Source: Ruminococcus sp. (lineage in GTDB: Bacteria; Bacillota; Clostridia; Oscillospirales; Acutalibacteraceae). From it: a stretch of DNA of 35,205 bases. A program made the translations under genes and the position numbers. The stretch lies in assembly GCA_023665555.1 (NCBI GenBank), contig JAMPDR010000023.1, forward strand, positions 1-35,205, in the 5' to 3' direction. Positions 7,300 through 14,685 of the stretch are shown piece after piece. The notes beneath the pieces are model-generated. The model ran no database searches and was not told where the DNA came from. It worked only from the letters and a program-made list of their open reading frames with translations. Each line of letters opens with the position of its first letter. Position 1 is the stretch's first letter.

Positions 7300-7575
7300 G
7301 AGTAGGCGCAAGCGCAAGTAATAAGTAATAGTGAATAAGGAATAGGTGGTTGCGGGGAAGATAGTGGTAACTGTTAGTTTCTTATCCACAGAGATAGGAT
7401 AACAATGACTTTATAGCTTGTTATTATAATAATGTTCTAACCGCAATGTGTAATTTATTTTCGCGGGGGTACAATTAAAAAATTGAAGATTTTTAATTCG
7501 CGACCTTACTTTTTCACTATTCCTTATTACCTATTACTTCTGCATAGCAGTTCCTCATTCCTCATTAATAACAAG
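7287..7575. repeat. Composite intergenic repeat, copy A
   Basis: About 290 bases fill the gap before the MurE-like gene. The core 7304-7442 matches 10735-10874 in inverted orientation at about 90% identity. The unit opens with heptamer-period sequence (AGTAATA/GTGAATA/AGGAATA series, 7315-7347), contains the 40-nt element 7351-7390, a conserved TTATAGCTTGTTATTATAAT stretch (7411-7430), and a second palindrome (CGCGG at 7462 to TCGCG at 7502). It closes with heptamers again (CACTATTCCTTATTACCTATT, within 7515-7535, then TCCTCATTCCTCATTA). The ends are inverted relative to each other (AGGAATTAGGAGT versus CCTCATTCCT), as in MITE-like elements. No ORF of its own is present. Confidence 0.85.
7351..7390. 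repeat. 40-nt TGCGG...CCGCA element, copy 2
   Basis: 40 nt, TGCGG to CCACA (one substitution in the right end; the inverted partner at 10786-10825 keeps CCGCA). Embedded in composite repeat copy A. Confidence 0.6.
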
Positions 7576-7576
7576 A

Positions 7577-7607
7577 AAGGGGCAAACACGGCATGTTCCG
7601 TGTTTAA
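7577..7607 (+). promoter_or_regulatory. Leader hairpin with four-codon ORF before the MurE-like gene
   Basis: AAAGGGG (7577-7583) is followed by a perfect 8-bp hairpin AAACACGG-CATGTT-CCGTGTTT (7584-7605). The loop holds an ATG that opens a four-codon ORF (M-F-R-V-stop) ending 9 bases before the real start at 7617. The MurE-like start has no other Shine-Dalgarno, so initiation may depend on this ORF (re-initiation) or on the hairpin bringing AAAGGGG closer. Confidence 0.4.
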
Positions 7608-7616
7608 TCATGTCTT

Positions 7617-9068
7617 ATGTTTTTGAAAGATATCTTACTTAATATAGAATGTTCAGGTCAATATGATCCTGAACAGCAGATCAATGACATTGCCTATGAC
7701 TCAAGAAAGGCGAGAGAAAACGTTATGTTTGTGTGTCTGACAGGCGCGAGGGCAGACGGCCATAACTTTGCAAAAAGTGCATATGACAACGGCTGCCGTG
7801 TTTTTCTTTGTGAAAGAGAAATTGACTTGCCGAATGATGCACAGATAATTTTGTGTGAGGACACAAGAGCGTCGCTTGCGGTTGCGTCATGCAATTTGTT
7901 TGAACATCCGTCAAAGGAACTTGCGGTTATCGGTATAACCGGCACAAAAGGCAAAACAACCGTTGCCCATATTGTTCAGTCAGTGCTCAACAGTGCAGGA
8001 ATCAAGTGCGGCATCATCGGAACTGTCGGCGCAGGGTATGACGATGTGAAACTTCCGACGGTGAACACAACTCCCGAATCATATGAACTGCAAAAAATGT
8101 TCAGACTTATGCTTAACGCAGGATGCAAGGCGGTTGCGATTGAGGTTTCCTCCCTTGGATTGAAATTCCATCGTGTTGATTCAACTGTTTTTTCACTTGG
8201 CGTGTTCACGAATCTTTATCCCGACCATATCGGCACAAATGAGCATGCAACCTTTGAAGAATATGCATATTGGAAAAAGCAGCTTTTCCCGATGTGCAAA
8301 AAAGCAATTGTGAATATTGATGATGCTTTCAGCGATGATATTATCAGCGAATGTAAATGTCCTGTTGTAACATATGGCTATAGCGAAAAGGCAGACTACA
8401 GGCTTGATGAAACTCAAAAGGTAAAGCTTGGGCATGTGCTTGGTGTCAACTTTAAATTTACTCATAATGACGCACAACGTGAATATATGATAAGTATGCC
8501 GGGTGACATTAACGCGCACAACTCACTCATCGCCGTTGCTGTTGCAGACAGCCTGGGTGTTGACAGCGACAGCATCAAAAACGGACTTTCACATGTCTTT
8601 GTCAAAGGCAGAGGAGAAATAGTTGAAACAGGTAAAGATTATACAATTTTGATTGACTATGCTCACAACGGCGTCAGCCTTACAAGTATTCTTGATACCG
8701 TACGTGCATATGAACACAACCGCATCATTGCACTTTACGGTTCAGTTGGCGGAAGAACGGAAATTCGCCGCCGTGAACTCGGCCTTGTTTCGGGCGCAAT
8801 GTGCGATTTGACGATAATTACCTCGGATGATCCCGATTTTGAAGATCCTGAAAATATTATTAAGGATATCGCCGCGGCAGTTGAAGAGGCCGGCGGAAAA
8901 TATGTCGCTATCCCGGACAGAGCCGAAGCGATACACTATGCAATCAGCATTGCGCAGAAAGGTGATATACTTGTTTTTGCAGGCAAAGGTCATGAAGAGT
9001 TCATGAAAATAAACGGCGAAAAAGTTCCGTTCAGTGAAAAGGCGGAAATTTTCAAGGCATTAGAGTGA
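7617..9068 (+). CDS. murE: MurE-like UDP-N-acetylmuramyl-tripeptide synthetase
   Basis: The 483-residue Mur ligase adds the third amino acid to UDP-MurNAc-L-Ala-D-Glu in cytoplasmic peptidoglycan synthesis, using ATP. Motifs: N-terminal uridine-binding domain with DSRK (28-31); P-loop GTKGKTT (109-115); NTTPES (150-155); EVSS (176-179); a TNLYPDHIG variant (198-206); Lys220/221 in AYWKKQLF as candidate carbamylated lysine; DYAHN (347-351); GGRTEIRR (378-385). Where meso-diaminopimelate enzymes have DNPR, this one has DDPD (404-407), so the substrate is probably not diaminopimelate or cannot be read from the motif. An in-frame stop at 7605 leaves 7617 as the first start. The next gene is FemX-like, which suggests matched stem-peptide and bridge chemistry. 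It could be a second, specialised MurE paralogue. Confidence 0.88.
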   Translation: MFLKDILLNIECSGQYDPEQQINDIAYDSRKARENVMFVCLTGARADGHNFAKSAYDNGCRVFLCEREIDLPNDAQIILCEDTRASLAVASCNLFEHPSKELAVIGITGTKGKTTVAHIVQSVLNSAGIKCGIIGTVGAGYDDVKLPTVNTTPESYELQKMFRLMLNAGCKAVAIEVSSLGLKFHRVDSTVFSLGVFTNLYPDHIGTNEHATFEEYAYWKKQLFPMCKKAIVNIDDAFSDDIISECKCPVVTYGYSEKADYRLDETQKVKLGHVLGVNFKFTHNDAQREYMISMPGDINAHNSLIAVAVADSLGVDSDSIKNGLSHVFVKGRGEIVETGKDYTILIDYAHNGVSLTSILDTVRAYEHNRIIALYGSVGGRTEIRRRELGLVSGAMCDLTIITSDDPDFEDPENIIKDIAAAVEEAGGKYVAIPDRAEAIHYAISIAQKGDILVFAGKGHEEFMKINGEKVPFSEKAEIFKALE

Positions 9069-9095
9069 AAAACCAAGCTAATCCAGATCGTATAT

Positions 9096-9127
9096 CCTCA
9101 AAATTTGACTATGGCATAATTTTGAGG
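9096..9127. terminator. Hairpin after the MurE-like gene
   Basis: Perfect 10-bp stem CCTCAAAATT / AATTTTGAGG with a 12-nt loop, 28 bases after the stop. It has no T tail, so it may be a processing or mRNA-end hairpin rather than an intrinsic terminator. Confidence 0.4.
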
Positions 9128-9179
9128 TGAAGAAATTTCCATTATACTCTTTGTTTGACTGTAACAAAGTGTACAAAAT

Positions 9180-9208
9180 TTTTCAATTGGCTATTTTTAT
9201 CCTAAAAT
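9180..9208 (+). promoter_or_regulatory. Candidate promoter of the FemX-like gene
   Basis: TTTTCA, 17 bases, TAAAAT, about 45 bases before the start. The gap 9128-9179 also contains a CTTTGT...ACAAAG inverted pair. Confidence 0.4.
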
Positions 9209-9252
9209 GCTATGGAAATTAATATGATAACTAAGTAAAGAAGGGTATGAAT

Positions 9253-10575
9253 ATGTATACTTTTAAAGAAGAAACAGATTTAAAAGCCTATGACGACTTT
9301 ATTGAACACAACGGCGGCCAGTATATACAGTGTTCGCGCTGGCAAAAAGTTAAAACAACATGGAAGTGCCGCTATTACTGCGGTTTCAACGGCGACGAAA
9401 GAGTGCTTGCAATTCTTATTATGGAGCGCTCACTTCCTGCCGCAGGTAAAATATGGTACGGCTCAGGCGGCGCGGTATGCGATTATGACAATGATGAACT
9501 GCTTGCCGCGTTCACCGCATTTATAAAAGAGCAGGTGAAGAAACACGGTGTCACTGCATTCATCATGGATCCGCCGATATCGCTTAGAATCAACGGTGAA
9601 ACCCAGCAGCGCGGAGTTGACATACACAAAAAGCTTATTGATCTTGGTTATCAGTTGAACCCGAATCTTGAAAATTACACATATAAGCAGCCTGTTCAGC
9701 TTTTCATTCCGCTCAAAGACGGTGATACAGCACTTGCTCCCGAAAAGATACTTAAAAAGTGTGATAAGGGTGTTCGGTATAGCATCAGACTCGGCACACA
9801 AAGAGGCCTTGTTGCGAAAACATTCACTTATGAGGACATCAAAAATGATCCGTCAATCATTGATGACTTTATGGACGTTATGCGTGACACATCAGAACGT
9901 GACAGTTTTGTTGAACGCAACGGTGATTACTGCACAAAACTTCTTCGTGAATTTGACGGGGTGAGTGACCTTAAGCTGGTTTATTATGACAAGGAATTTG
10001 ACAGAAAACTACAGGCAGAGCGACTTGAAAAAAAGGCTCAGGCTTTGGCACAGCTTGAGGGCGCACATGAAAAGAAAGCACGTCAGCTTAATGAAATAAT
10101 CACAAGCGTTGACAAGCAGACTGAGCATTTTGAAAAAAGAATTGCAGAGGCTGACGAGTTTACATCCGACAGTAAAATCTGCGTTGCAGGCGGACTTTCA
10201 ATTTATTATGCAGGTATGGGTAGCTGTCTTTTCGGCGGCACAAGGAACGTTATCAGAAACAACACACGTTCCAGTCATTATCTTAACTATCTGCGCCTTT
10301 GTGAGAGCATCAACCGCGACTGTGATATTCACGATCTCGGCTATGTTATAGTTCACTCTCCGAAAATCAATGAGGACGGAACTCTCGGCGAACTCGTTCC
10401 GATGGATAACTTCAAGGGTATATACGATTTCAAAAAGAGTTTTTCGGCTGACTATCATGAGTTTATCGGTGAATATGTAATTGTTGGTAACAAGATGAAA
10501 TATTTCGCCTATGCATCACTTATGCCGAAAGCCAAAAAAGCTAAAATCAAGGCAATTAAGATGCTGAGAAAATAA
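9253..10575 (+). CDS. FemX/FemA-family peptidoglycan bridge aminoacyltransferase
   Basis: The 440-residue product belongs to the FemABX family (non-ribosomal transfer of an amino acid from aminoacyl-tRNA to the stem-peptide side chain of lipid II, cytoplasmic face). Two GNAT-like halves are visible: residues about 1-170 (QYIQCSRWQKVK, AAGKIWYGSGGAVCDY, FIMDPPI) and about 175-440. The characteristic helical insertion is at about 250-300 (RLEKKAQALAQLEG through DKQTEHFEKRIAEA), the coiled-coil arm. The segment GSCLFGGTRNVIRNNTRSSHYL and the terminal GEYVIVGNKMKYFAY fit the family. AGAAGGG lies 7 bases before the ATG at 9253; the ATG at 9247 is too close to it. It shares the inter-repeat cassette with the MurE-like gene. 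The amino acid added is unknown. Confidence 0.85.
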   Translation: MYTFKEETDLKAYDDFIEHNGGQYIQCSRWQKVKTTWKCRYYCGFNGDERVLAILIMERSLPAAGKIWYGSGGAVCDYDNDELLAAFTAFIKEQVKKHGVTAFIMDPPISLRINGETQQRGVDIHKKLIDLGYQLNPNLENYTYKQPVQLFIPLKDGDTALAPEKILKKCDKGVRYSIRLGTQRGLVAKTFTYEDIKNDPSIIDDFMDVMRDTSERDSFVERNGDYCTKLLREFDGVSDLKLVYYDKEFDRKLQAERLEKKAQALAQLEGAHEKKARQLNEIITSVDKQTEHFEKRIAEADEFTSDSKICVAGGLSIYYAGMGSCLFGGTRNVIRNNTRSSHYLNYLRLCESINRDCDIHDLGYVIVHSPKINEDGTLGELVPMDNFKGIYDFKKSFSADYHEFIGEYVIVGNKMKYFAYASLMPKAKKAKIKAIKMLRK

Positions 10576-10596
10576 GTGATATTCATTTAGGAATGA

Positions 10597-10636
10597 TGCG
10601 GTTTAGTTTTGCGGCTACTGTAAGATTTAGTCCGCA
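10597..10636. repeat. 40-nt TGCGG...CCGCA element, copy 3
   Basis: 40 nt, TGCGG to CCGCA. The right half matches copy 1. It directly abuts the heptamer border of composite repeat copy B. Together with copy B it accounts for the gap between femX-like and the DUF4430 gene (10576-10903). Confidence 0.65.
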
Positions 10637-10674
10637 AAAGTAGGAATGAGGAGTTAGGAGTGAGGAACGAATGT

Positions 10675-10714
10675 CGCGGGGAAATCAGCAATAATCTTTG
10701 ATTACCAATCCGCA
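10675..10714. repeat. 40-nt element, copy 4 (CGCGG...CCGCA)
   Basis: 40 nt, CGCGG to CCGCA, with an internal AATCAGCAATAATCTTTGATT imperfect palindrome region. Embedded in composite repeat copy B and matching in position the CGCGG palindrome at 7462-7502 of copy A. Confidence 0.5.
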
Positions 10715-10785
10715 AAATTAAATTGTATTTTACGGTTAGAGAGTTATTATAATAACAAGCTATAAAATTGTTGCTATCCTATTTC

Positions 10786-10825
10786 TGCGGATAAGAAACT
10801 AACAGTTACCACTATCTTCTCCGCA
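10786..10825. repeat. 40-nt TGCGG...CCGCA element, copy 5
   Basis: 40 nt, intact ends. It is the inverted partner of 7351-7390 and is nearly identical in the interior. Confidence 0.65.
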
Positions 10826-10903
10826 ACCATACCTATTCCTTATTCACTATTACTTATTACCTGCGCTTGCGCCTGTTTCTCATTTATGGAAGGATGAACA
10901 ATT

Positions 10904-11344
10904 ATGAAAAAGTTAATTTCAATCATTATGTGTGTTGTGCTCTCTTTGTCAGTGATTTGCATGACAGGATGCGGTGACAGTAAGACCGATGATACACAAA
11001 CGTCAGTGTTGCAGTCATCTGCACAGCTTTTTGAAAGCGGCAGTGTTCTCGGCGAGGGTAAAACAGTGTTCAAATTTGCCGTTGTGGATGCAAATGGAGA
11101 AAAATCCGAATTCGAAATTCGCACAGATAAAACAATAGTCGGTGATGCACTTGCGGAACTCGGAATGATTGCAGGCGATGAAAGTGAATATGGCTTATAT
11201 GTTAAAACGGTCAACGGCATAACTCTTGACTATGACAAGGACGGAAAATATTGGGCATTTTATGTTAACGGAGAATATGCTATGACAGGTGTTGATGCAA
11301 CAGAAATTACCCCGGATACAGAATATTTATTCATGATTAAATAA
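10904..11344 (+). CDS. DUF4430-domain lipoprotein
   Basis: The 146-residue product has a lipoprotein signal (MKKLISIIMCVVLSLSVICM, then TGC; lipidated Cys23). After a short Asp/Thr/Ser linker, a DUF4430 (transcobalamin C-terminal-like) domain covers about residues 55-146, ending in the hallmark DGKYWAFYVNGEYAMTGVDATEI. In other bacteria this domain occurs on cobamide-binding or adhesion/anchoring proteins, so a surface ligand-binding role is likely, but the ligand is unknown. AAGGATG precedes the ATG. The gene lies just outside the inverted composite repeat, and any promoter must lie in or next to that repeat. Confidence 0.8.
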   Translation: MKKLISIIMCVVLSLSVICMTGCGDSKTDDTQTSVLQSSAQLFESGSVLGEGKTVFKFAVVDANGEKSEFEIRTDKTIVGDALAELGMIAGDESEYGLYVKTVNGITLDYDKDGKYWAFYVNGEYAMTGVDATEITPDTEYLFMIK

Positions 11345-11381
11345 ATTAACAGTTTATTAATAAAATTGGAATAATAAAAAG

Positions 11382-11396
11382 TTAACATTATGTTAA
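11382..11396. promoter_or_regulatory. TTAACA-N3-TGTTAA palindrome before the SDR gene
   Basis: Inverted repeat TTAACATTATGTTAA in the 130-base gap between the DUF4430 and SDR genes. It could be an operator; no convincing -10/-35 pair can be assigned beside it. Confidence 0.35.
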
Positions 11397-11475
11397 AATA
11401 CGACTGTATAAGGAGGATGGACACTGTCTTTCTGATATTAATAAGAGAAAATACAAGTAAATGGAGGAAGTTATT

Positions 11476-12315
11476 ATGACAAAATGTTGGTTTGACTATA
11501 AGACAGTCATTGTTTCAGGCGCTTCAAGCGGAATAGGTAAGGGTGTTGTTAAAAGACTTATTAACGATCACTGTTGCAAGGTAATCGGTATTGCAAGAAA
11601 TGAAAAGAAAATGCAGGCTCTTGTTGAAGAACTTGGAGAAAAAGCAAGATTTTTCTCATATTATCTTTTTGATGTGTCAGTCAAAGAAAACTGGGAAAAT
11701 TTTGCCAAGCAGATCGAAGAAGCAGATATTCATCCCGATATGCTCATTAACAATGCGGGAATTCTGCCGAAGTTCGATAAATTCTCTCATTATTCACTTG
11801 AAGATATCGACAAGGCTATGCAGATAAACTTCTATTCCTGCGTTTACTCAATGCATGTTATGCTCCCGATCATCCTTAAGTCACAGTCAGCTGCAATCGT
11901 TAACGTTGCATCGTCAGCTGCGCTTTGTTCTCTTGCCGGTACATCGGTTTATTCCGCAAGTAAAGCTACGCTTAAAAGTATGACAGATGCTGTTCGTGAA
12001 GAATTCAGAGGCAAGTGCTATTTCGGACTCGTTTGCCCCGGGTTCACCAAAACGGATATTTTCCATAACCAAAAGGAAGTTAAGGACAGTGCAAGCGAAA
12101 AAGCACTTCAGATGGTCAGCACATCATGCGATAAAATGGTTGACAATATCATCAACGGCATCATGAAGAAAAAATCAGACATGGTGTTCGGTATTGATGC
12201 GAAACTCATGAACTACGGAAACAAGCTGCTCGGTGTAACTGTTTCCAAAATCAGCAGTAAGGTTATGAACATTTCAGGCCTTGAACTTTTTGCTGATGTA
12301 TTTTCTGATGATTAA
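11476..12315 (+). CDS. Short-chain dehydrogenase/reductase
   Basis: The 279-residue SDR has the nucleotide-binding SGASSGIG motif (about residues 14-21), the NNAG motif (about 92-95) and the catalytic YSASK (about 159-163) with the preceding Ser in NVASSAAL. The Arg in GIARNEKK after the second strand suggests NADP(H) preference. The start at 11476 is chosen because GGAGG lies 8 bases upstream; the in-frame ATG at 11461 has no ribosome binding site. The C-terminal extension of about 50 residues (MNYGNKLLGVTVSKISSKVM) is hydrophobic/amphipathic, as in SDRs acting on lipids or other apolar substrates. The substrate cannot be read. A strong terminator follows, so the gene is probably expressed alone. 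Confidence 0.85.
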   Translation: MTKCWFDYKTVIVSGASSGIGKGVVKRLINDHCCKVIGIARNEKKMQALVEELGEKARFFSYYLFDVSVKENWENFAKQIEEADIHPDMLINNAGILPKFDKFSHYSLEDIDKAMQINFYSCVYSMHVMLPIILKSQSAAIVNVASSAALCSLAGTSVYSASKATLKSMTDAVREEFRGKCYFGLVCPGFTKTDIFHNQKEVKDSASEKALQMVSTSCDKMVDNIINGIMKKKSDMVFGIDAKLMNYGNKLLGVTVSKISSKVMNISGLELFADVFSDD

Positions 12316-12322
12316 GATACAT

Positions 12323-12358
12323 AGTGCCTTGCCGCAAAACTGCGGCAGGGTACTTTTT
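12323..12358 (+). terminator. Terminator after the SDR gene
   Basis: Stem GTGCCTTGCCGCA / TGCGGCAGGGTAC (wobble-paired) with loop AAAC and T5 tail. Confidence 0.9.
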
Positions 12359-12483
12359 ATATTGGTTTGCGCAAGTTAGAATACTTATTGCAGTTTTATC
12401 AAATCTTCCTTAATGACACATTCTTGTGCAATATACACAATTCATTAAATTGGGTTTTGTTCAAGTTTAATTAATGTTATATA

Positions 12484-12512
12484 TTGCAAAAAGCGGCGAT
12501 TTTTGTTAAAAT
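12484..12512 (+). promoter_or_regulatory. Promoter of xpt
   Basis: TTGCAA, 17 bases, TAAAAT. This predicts a leader of about 85 nt. The remaining gap, 12361-12483, holds nothing I can identify. Confidence 0.5.
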
Positions 12513-12538
12513 AAGTTACAATCAATTTTAAAAACAAT

Positions 12539-12576
12539 AGTCGACGTCTTTAACTCATATGTTCGGTCGGCTTTTC
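12539..12576 (+). promoter_or_regulatory. xpt leader hairpin (possible attenuator)
   Basis: Stem AGTCGAC / GTCGGCT with a 20-nt loop, followed by TTTTCTAC. It may terminate transcription early. The purine riboswitch expected in front of xpt is not present (only a stray TTTCTAC). Confidence 0.35.
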
Positions 12577-12604
12577 TACATTTCTTATCGGGTGGTGAAT
12601 CAAC

Positions 12605-13174
12605 ATGGAACTTCTTGAACAAAGAATTCTTAAGGATGGACAGGTTTTTCCGGGCCGTATTTTAAAGGTAGACTCTTTTCTTAATCACCAGATGGATGTG
12701 AACCTTCTTTGCGAAATCGGCAAGGAATTTAAGCGTATATATTCCGACTGCTCAGTTAACAAAATCCTTACTATTGAATCGTCAGGTATAGGAATAGCAT
12801 GTATAACTGCGCAGTTTTTTGATTGCCCTGTTTTGTTTGCGAAAAAAACCAAGACTAAGAATATCGCAAACGCTGTTTACAAAACACAGGTTAAATCATA
12901 TACTCACGGCACAACCTATGATGTAATCGTATCAAAAGATTTTCTCAATAAGGGTGACAAGGTTCTTATTATTGACGATTTCCTTGCTGAGGGCAATGCT
13001 CTCATGGGTCTTATTGACCTTTGCAATCAGGCAGGTGCTGAGGTTGTCGGCTGCGGAATCGCAATTGAAAAAGGCTTCCAGCCGGGTTCGCAGAGAATAC
13101 GTGAACTCGGAGTTCGGGTTGACTCTCTTGCTGTTATCAAAAGCATGGATGACGGCTCAGTTCAGTTTATGTAA
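12605..13174 (+). CDS. xpt: Xanthine phosphoribosyltransferase
   Basis: Converts xanthine (and often guanine) plus PRPP to the nucleotide in purine salvage. The 189-residue length is typical of Xpt. Family features: N-terminal MELLEQRILKDGQV...GRILKVDSFLNHQMD (1-31), the AKKTKTKN loop (about 79-86), and the PRPP-binding motif VLIIDDFLAEGNA (about 119-131). A GGTGGTGA ribosome binding site precedes the ATG. The downstream genes encode a PnrA-like lipoprotein and a nucleoside-type ABC transporter, so uptake and salvage are joined in one neighbourhood. A hairpin at 13243-13273 separates xpt from the transporter genes, so they may be uncoupled transcriptionally. Confidence 0.93.
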   Translation: MELLEQRILKDGQVFPGRILKVDSFLNHQMDVNLLCEIGKEFKRIYSDCSVNKILTIESSGIGIACITAQFFDCPVLFAKKTKTKNIANAVYKTQVKSYTHGTTYDVIVSKDFLNKGDKVLIIDDFLAEGNALMGLIDLCNQAGAEVVGCGIAIEKGFQPGSQRIRELGVRVDSLAVIKSMDDGSVQFM

Positions 13175-13242
13175 ACGCTGAATAAATTGCAGCACACTGC
13201 ATTTAATCATCGTTCACTTAGCCACTGATTTATTTACGGAAC

Positions 13243-13273
13243 AAAACCGATTTATGCAATCGGGTTTTAGTTT
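13243..13273 (+). terminator. Terminator or attenuator between xpt and the BMP lipoprotein gene
   Basis: Stem AAAACCGAT / ATCGGGTTTT with a short loop and T-rich tail (TTTTAGTTT). It may end the xpt transcript or set the ratio to the downstream genes. Confidence 0.55.
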
Positions 13274-13300
13274 AAATTTTATTAACGGAGGAAAAAAAGC

Positions 13301-14602
13301 ATGAAAAAATTTCTTGCAATCCTGCTTGCTGTAGTTCTCTGCTTCGCTCTTGTTGCCTGCGGCGGCAATACTGACGAAAATGCAGACGCAACTTCCGGCG
13401 ACAACACATCAGACACATCTAACGAAACAGTTGATGTAAGCAAACTCAAAATCGGTGTAGTTCTTCTTCACAACGAAACAGTTGGTTATGATAAGAACTT
13501 CATCGAAGCAATCGAAAGAACAGTTGAACAGCTTGGTCTTAACGAAGATCAGATCGTTTGGAGAAAAGACACTCCGGAAGATTCAAAATGCTATGAAAAC
13601 TGTGTTGACCTTGCTGAACAGGGCTGCAACATCATCTTCGCTGACTCATTCGGTCATGAAGAAAACGTAATCAAGGCTGCTAAAGAATATGAAAACATTC
13701 AGTTCTTCCATGCAACAGGCCAAATGGCTAAGATTGAAAACCTTCCGAACTTCCACAATGCTTTCGCAAGCATTTATGAAGGCAGATATCTTGCAGGTGT
13801 TGTCGGCGGTCTTAAGCTCAATGAACTTATCGACAGCGGCAAAATCACTGCTGATCAGGCTCAGGTTGGTTACATCGGCGCATTCCCGTATGCTGAGGTT
13901 ATCTCAGGTTACACTTCATTCTTCCTTGGTGTAAGAAGTGTTTGCGAAAGTGCAAAGATGGAAGTTGTTTACACAAACTCATGGGCTGACGAAAGCAAGG
14001 AAAAGGAAGCTGCAACAAAGCTTATCGAAGATGGCTGCGTTCTCATCAGTGAGCACGCTGACACATTTGGTTCACCGAACGCTTGCGAAGAAGCAGCATC
14101 AAAGGGCAAGACTGTTGTTCACGTTGGTTACAACATCGACTTCACATCAGCTGCTCCCACAACAAACCTCATCTCTTCAAAAATTGACTGGACACCGTAC
14201 TTTGTTGATGCATTCACAAAGGTTGCAAAGGGTGAAGCAGTTGACGCTGACTGGTGCGGCGACCTTTCAACAGGCTCAGTTCTTCTCACAGAAGCAAACA
14301 AAGCTACTGTAACAGATGAAATGCTTGCTAAAGTTGAAGAAGTTAAGGCTGACATCGAAGCAGGTAAGATTAAAGTGTTTGACGTTCAGTCATTCACAGT
14401 AACTCCTGACAGCGAAGCCAACAAATTCGTTAAGTGCGAAGTTGATGCTGACGGACATCTCACATCATTCACAGCTGACGCTGTTGCAGATGCAGATTAC
14501 ACACCTGATACAGAATCAGTTATTGACGGTGAAGTTGCTGAATCAACACATCGTTCAGCTCCGTACTTCAATATTATCATTGATGGTATCACAACTAAAT
14601 AA
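13301..14602 (+). CDS. BMP-family (PnrA-like) nucleoside-binding lipoprotein
   Basis: The 433-residue surface receptor of an ABC importer has a lipoprotein signal MKKFLAILLAVVLCFALVAC (lipidated Cys20), an Asp/Thr/Asn linker (about 21-45), then the BMP/PnrA fold beginning KLKIGVVLLHNE. The segments CDLAEQGCNIIFADSFGHEE and GGVVGGLKL-like GRYLAGVVGGLK (about 160-172) fit the family, whose studied members bind purine nucleosides. Codon bias is strong, as for gapA, so high expression is likely. Its ribosome binding site is ACGGAGG. It is followed by a stable hairpin and then by the ATPase and two permease genes. With xpt upstream, purine nucleoside uptake is the best reading. Confidence 0.9.
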   Translation: MKKFLAILLAVVLCFALVACGGNTDENADATSGDNTSDTSNETVDVSKLKIGVVLLHNETVGYDKNFIEAIERTVEQLGLNEDQIVWRKDTPEDSKCYENCVDLAEQGCNIIFADSFGHEENVIKAAKEYENIQFFHATGQMAKIENLPNFHNAFASIYEGRYLAGVVGGLKLNELIDSGKITADQAQVGYIGAFPYAEVISGYTSFFLGVRSVCESAKMEVVYTNSWADESKEKEAATKLIEDGCVLISEHADTFGSPNACEEAASKGKTVVHVGYNIDFTSAAPTTNLISSKIDWTPYFVDAFTKVAKGEAVDADWCGDLSTGSVLLTEANKATVTDEMLAKVEEVKADIEAGKIKVFDVQSFTVTPDSEANKFVKCEVDADGHLTSFTADAVADADYTPDTESVIDGEVAESTHRSAPYFNIIIDGITTK

Positions 14603-14685
14603 TGGAACCTTTGATATAAATTAAGGCGCACATCTTGTGATAGCATAAATAATCAAAGTTTCTTAAGATTAACTATTAATCGTTT

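Larger units (their letters stand above)
10637..10880. repeat. Composite intergenic repeat, copy B (inverted)
   Basis: Inverted counterpart of copy A. The core 10735-10874 is about 90% identical to 7304-7442 on the other strand. The left border is a clear heptamer run (AGGAATG AGGAGTT AGGAGT and GAGGAAC, 10642-10669). Two 40-nt elements (10675-10714 and 10786-10825) sit inside in the same order as in copy A. The right border carries the AGGAATA/AGTAATA heptamers in reverse complement and the GCGCTTGCGC palindrome (10863-10872). Confidence 0.85.

Noticed and set aside
11413-11479. Possible 20-codon leader ORF before the SDR gene (ATG right after AAGGAGG, stop overlapping the SDR start)
   Set aside because: The Shine-Dalgarno touches the ATG with no spacing, so initiation there is unlikely; the peptide has no recognisable feature.
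12545-12605. Purine riboswitch before xpt
   Set aside because: A TTTCTAC and a CATATG occur in roughly the right order, but the CCGTAAA loop, the GACTA joining segment and paired P2/P3 stems are absent.
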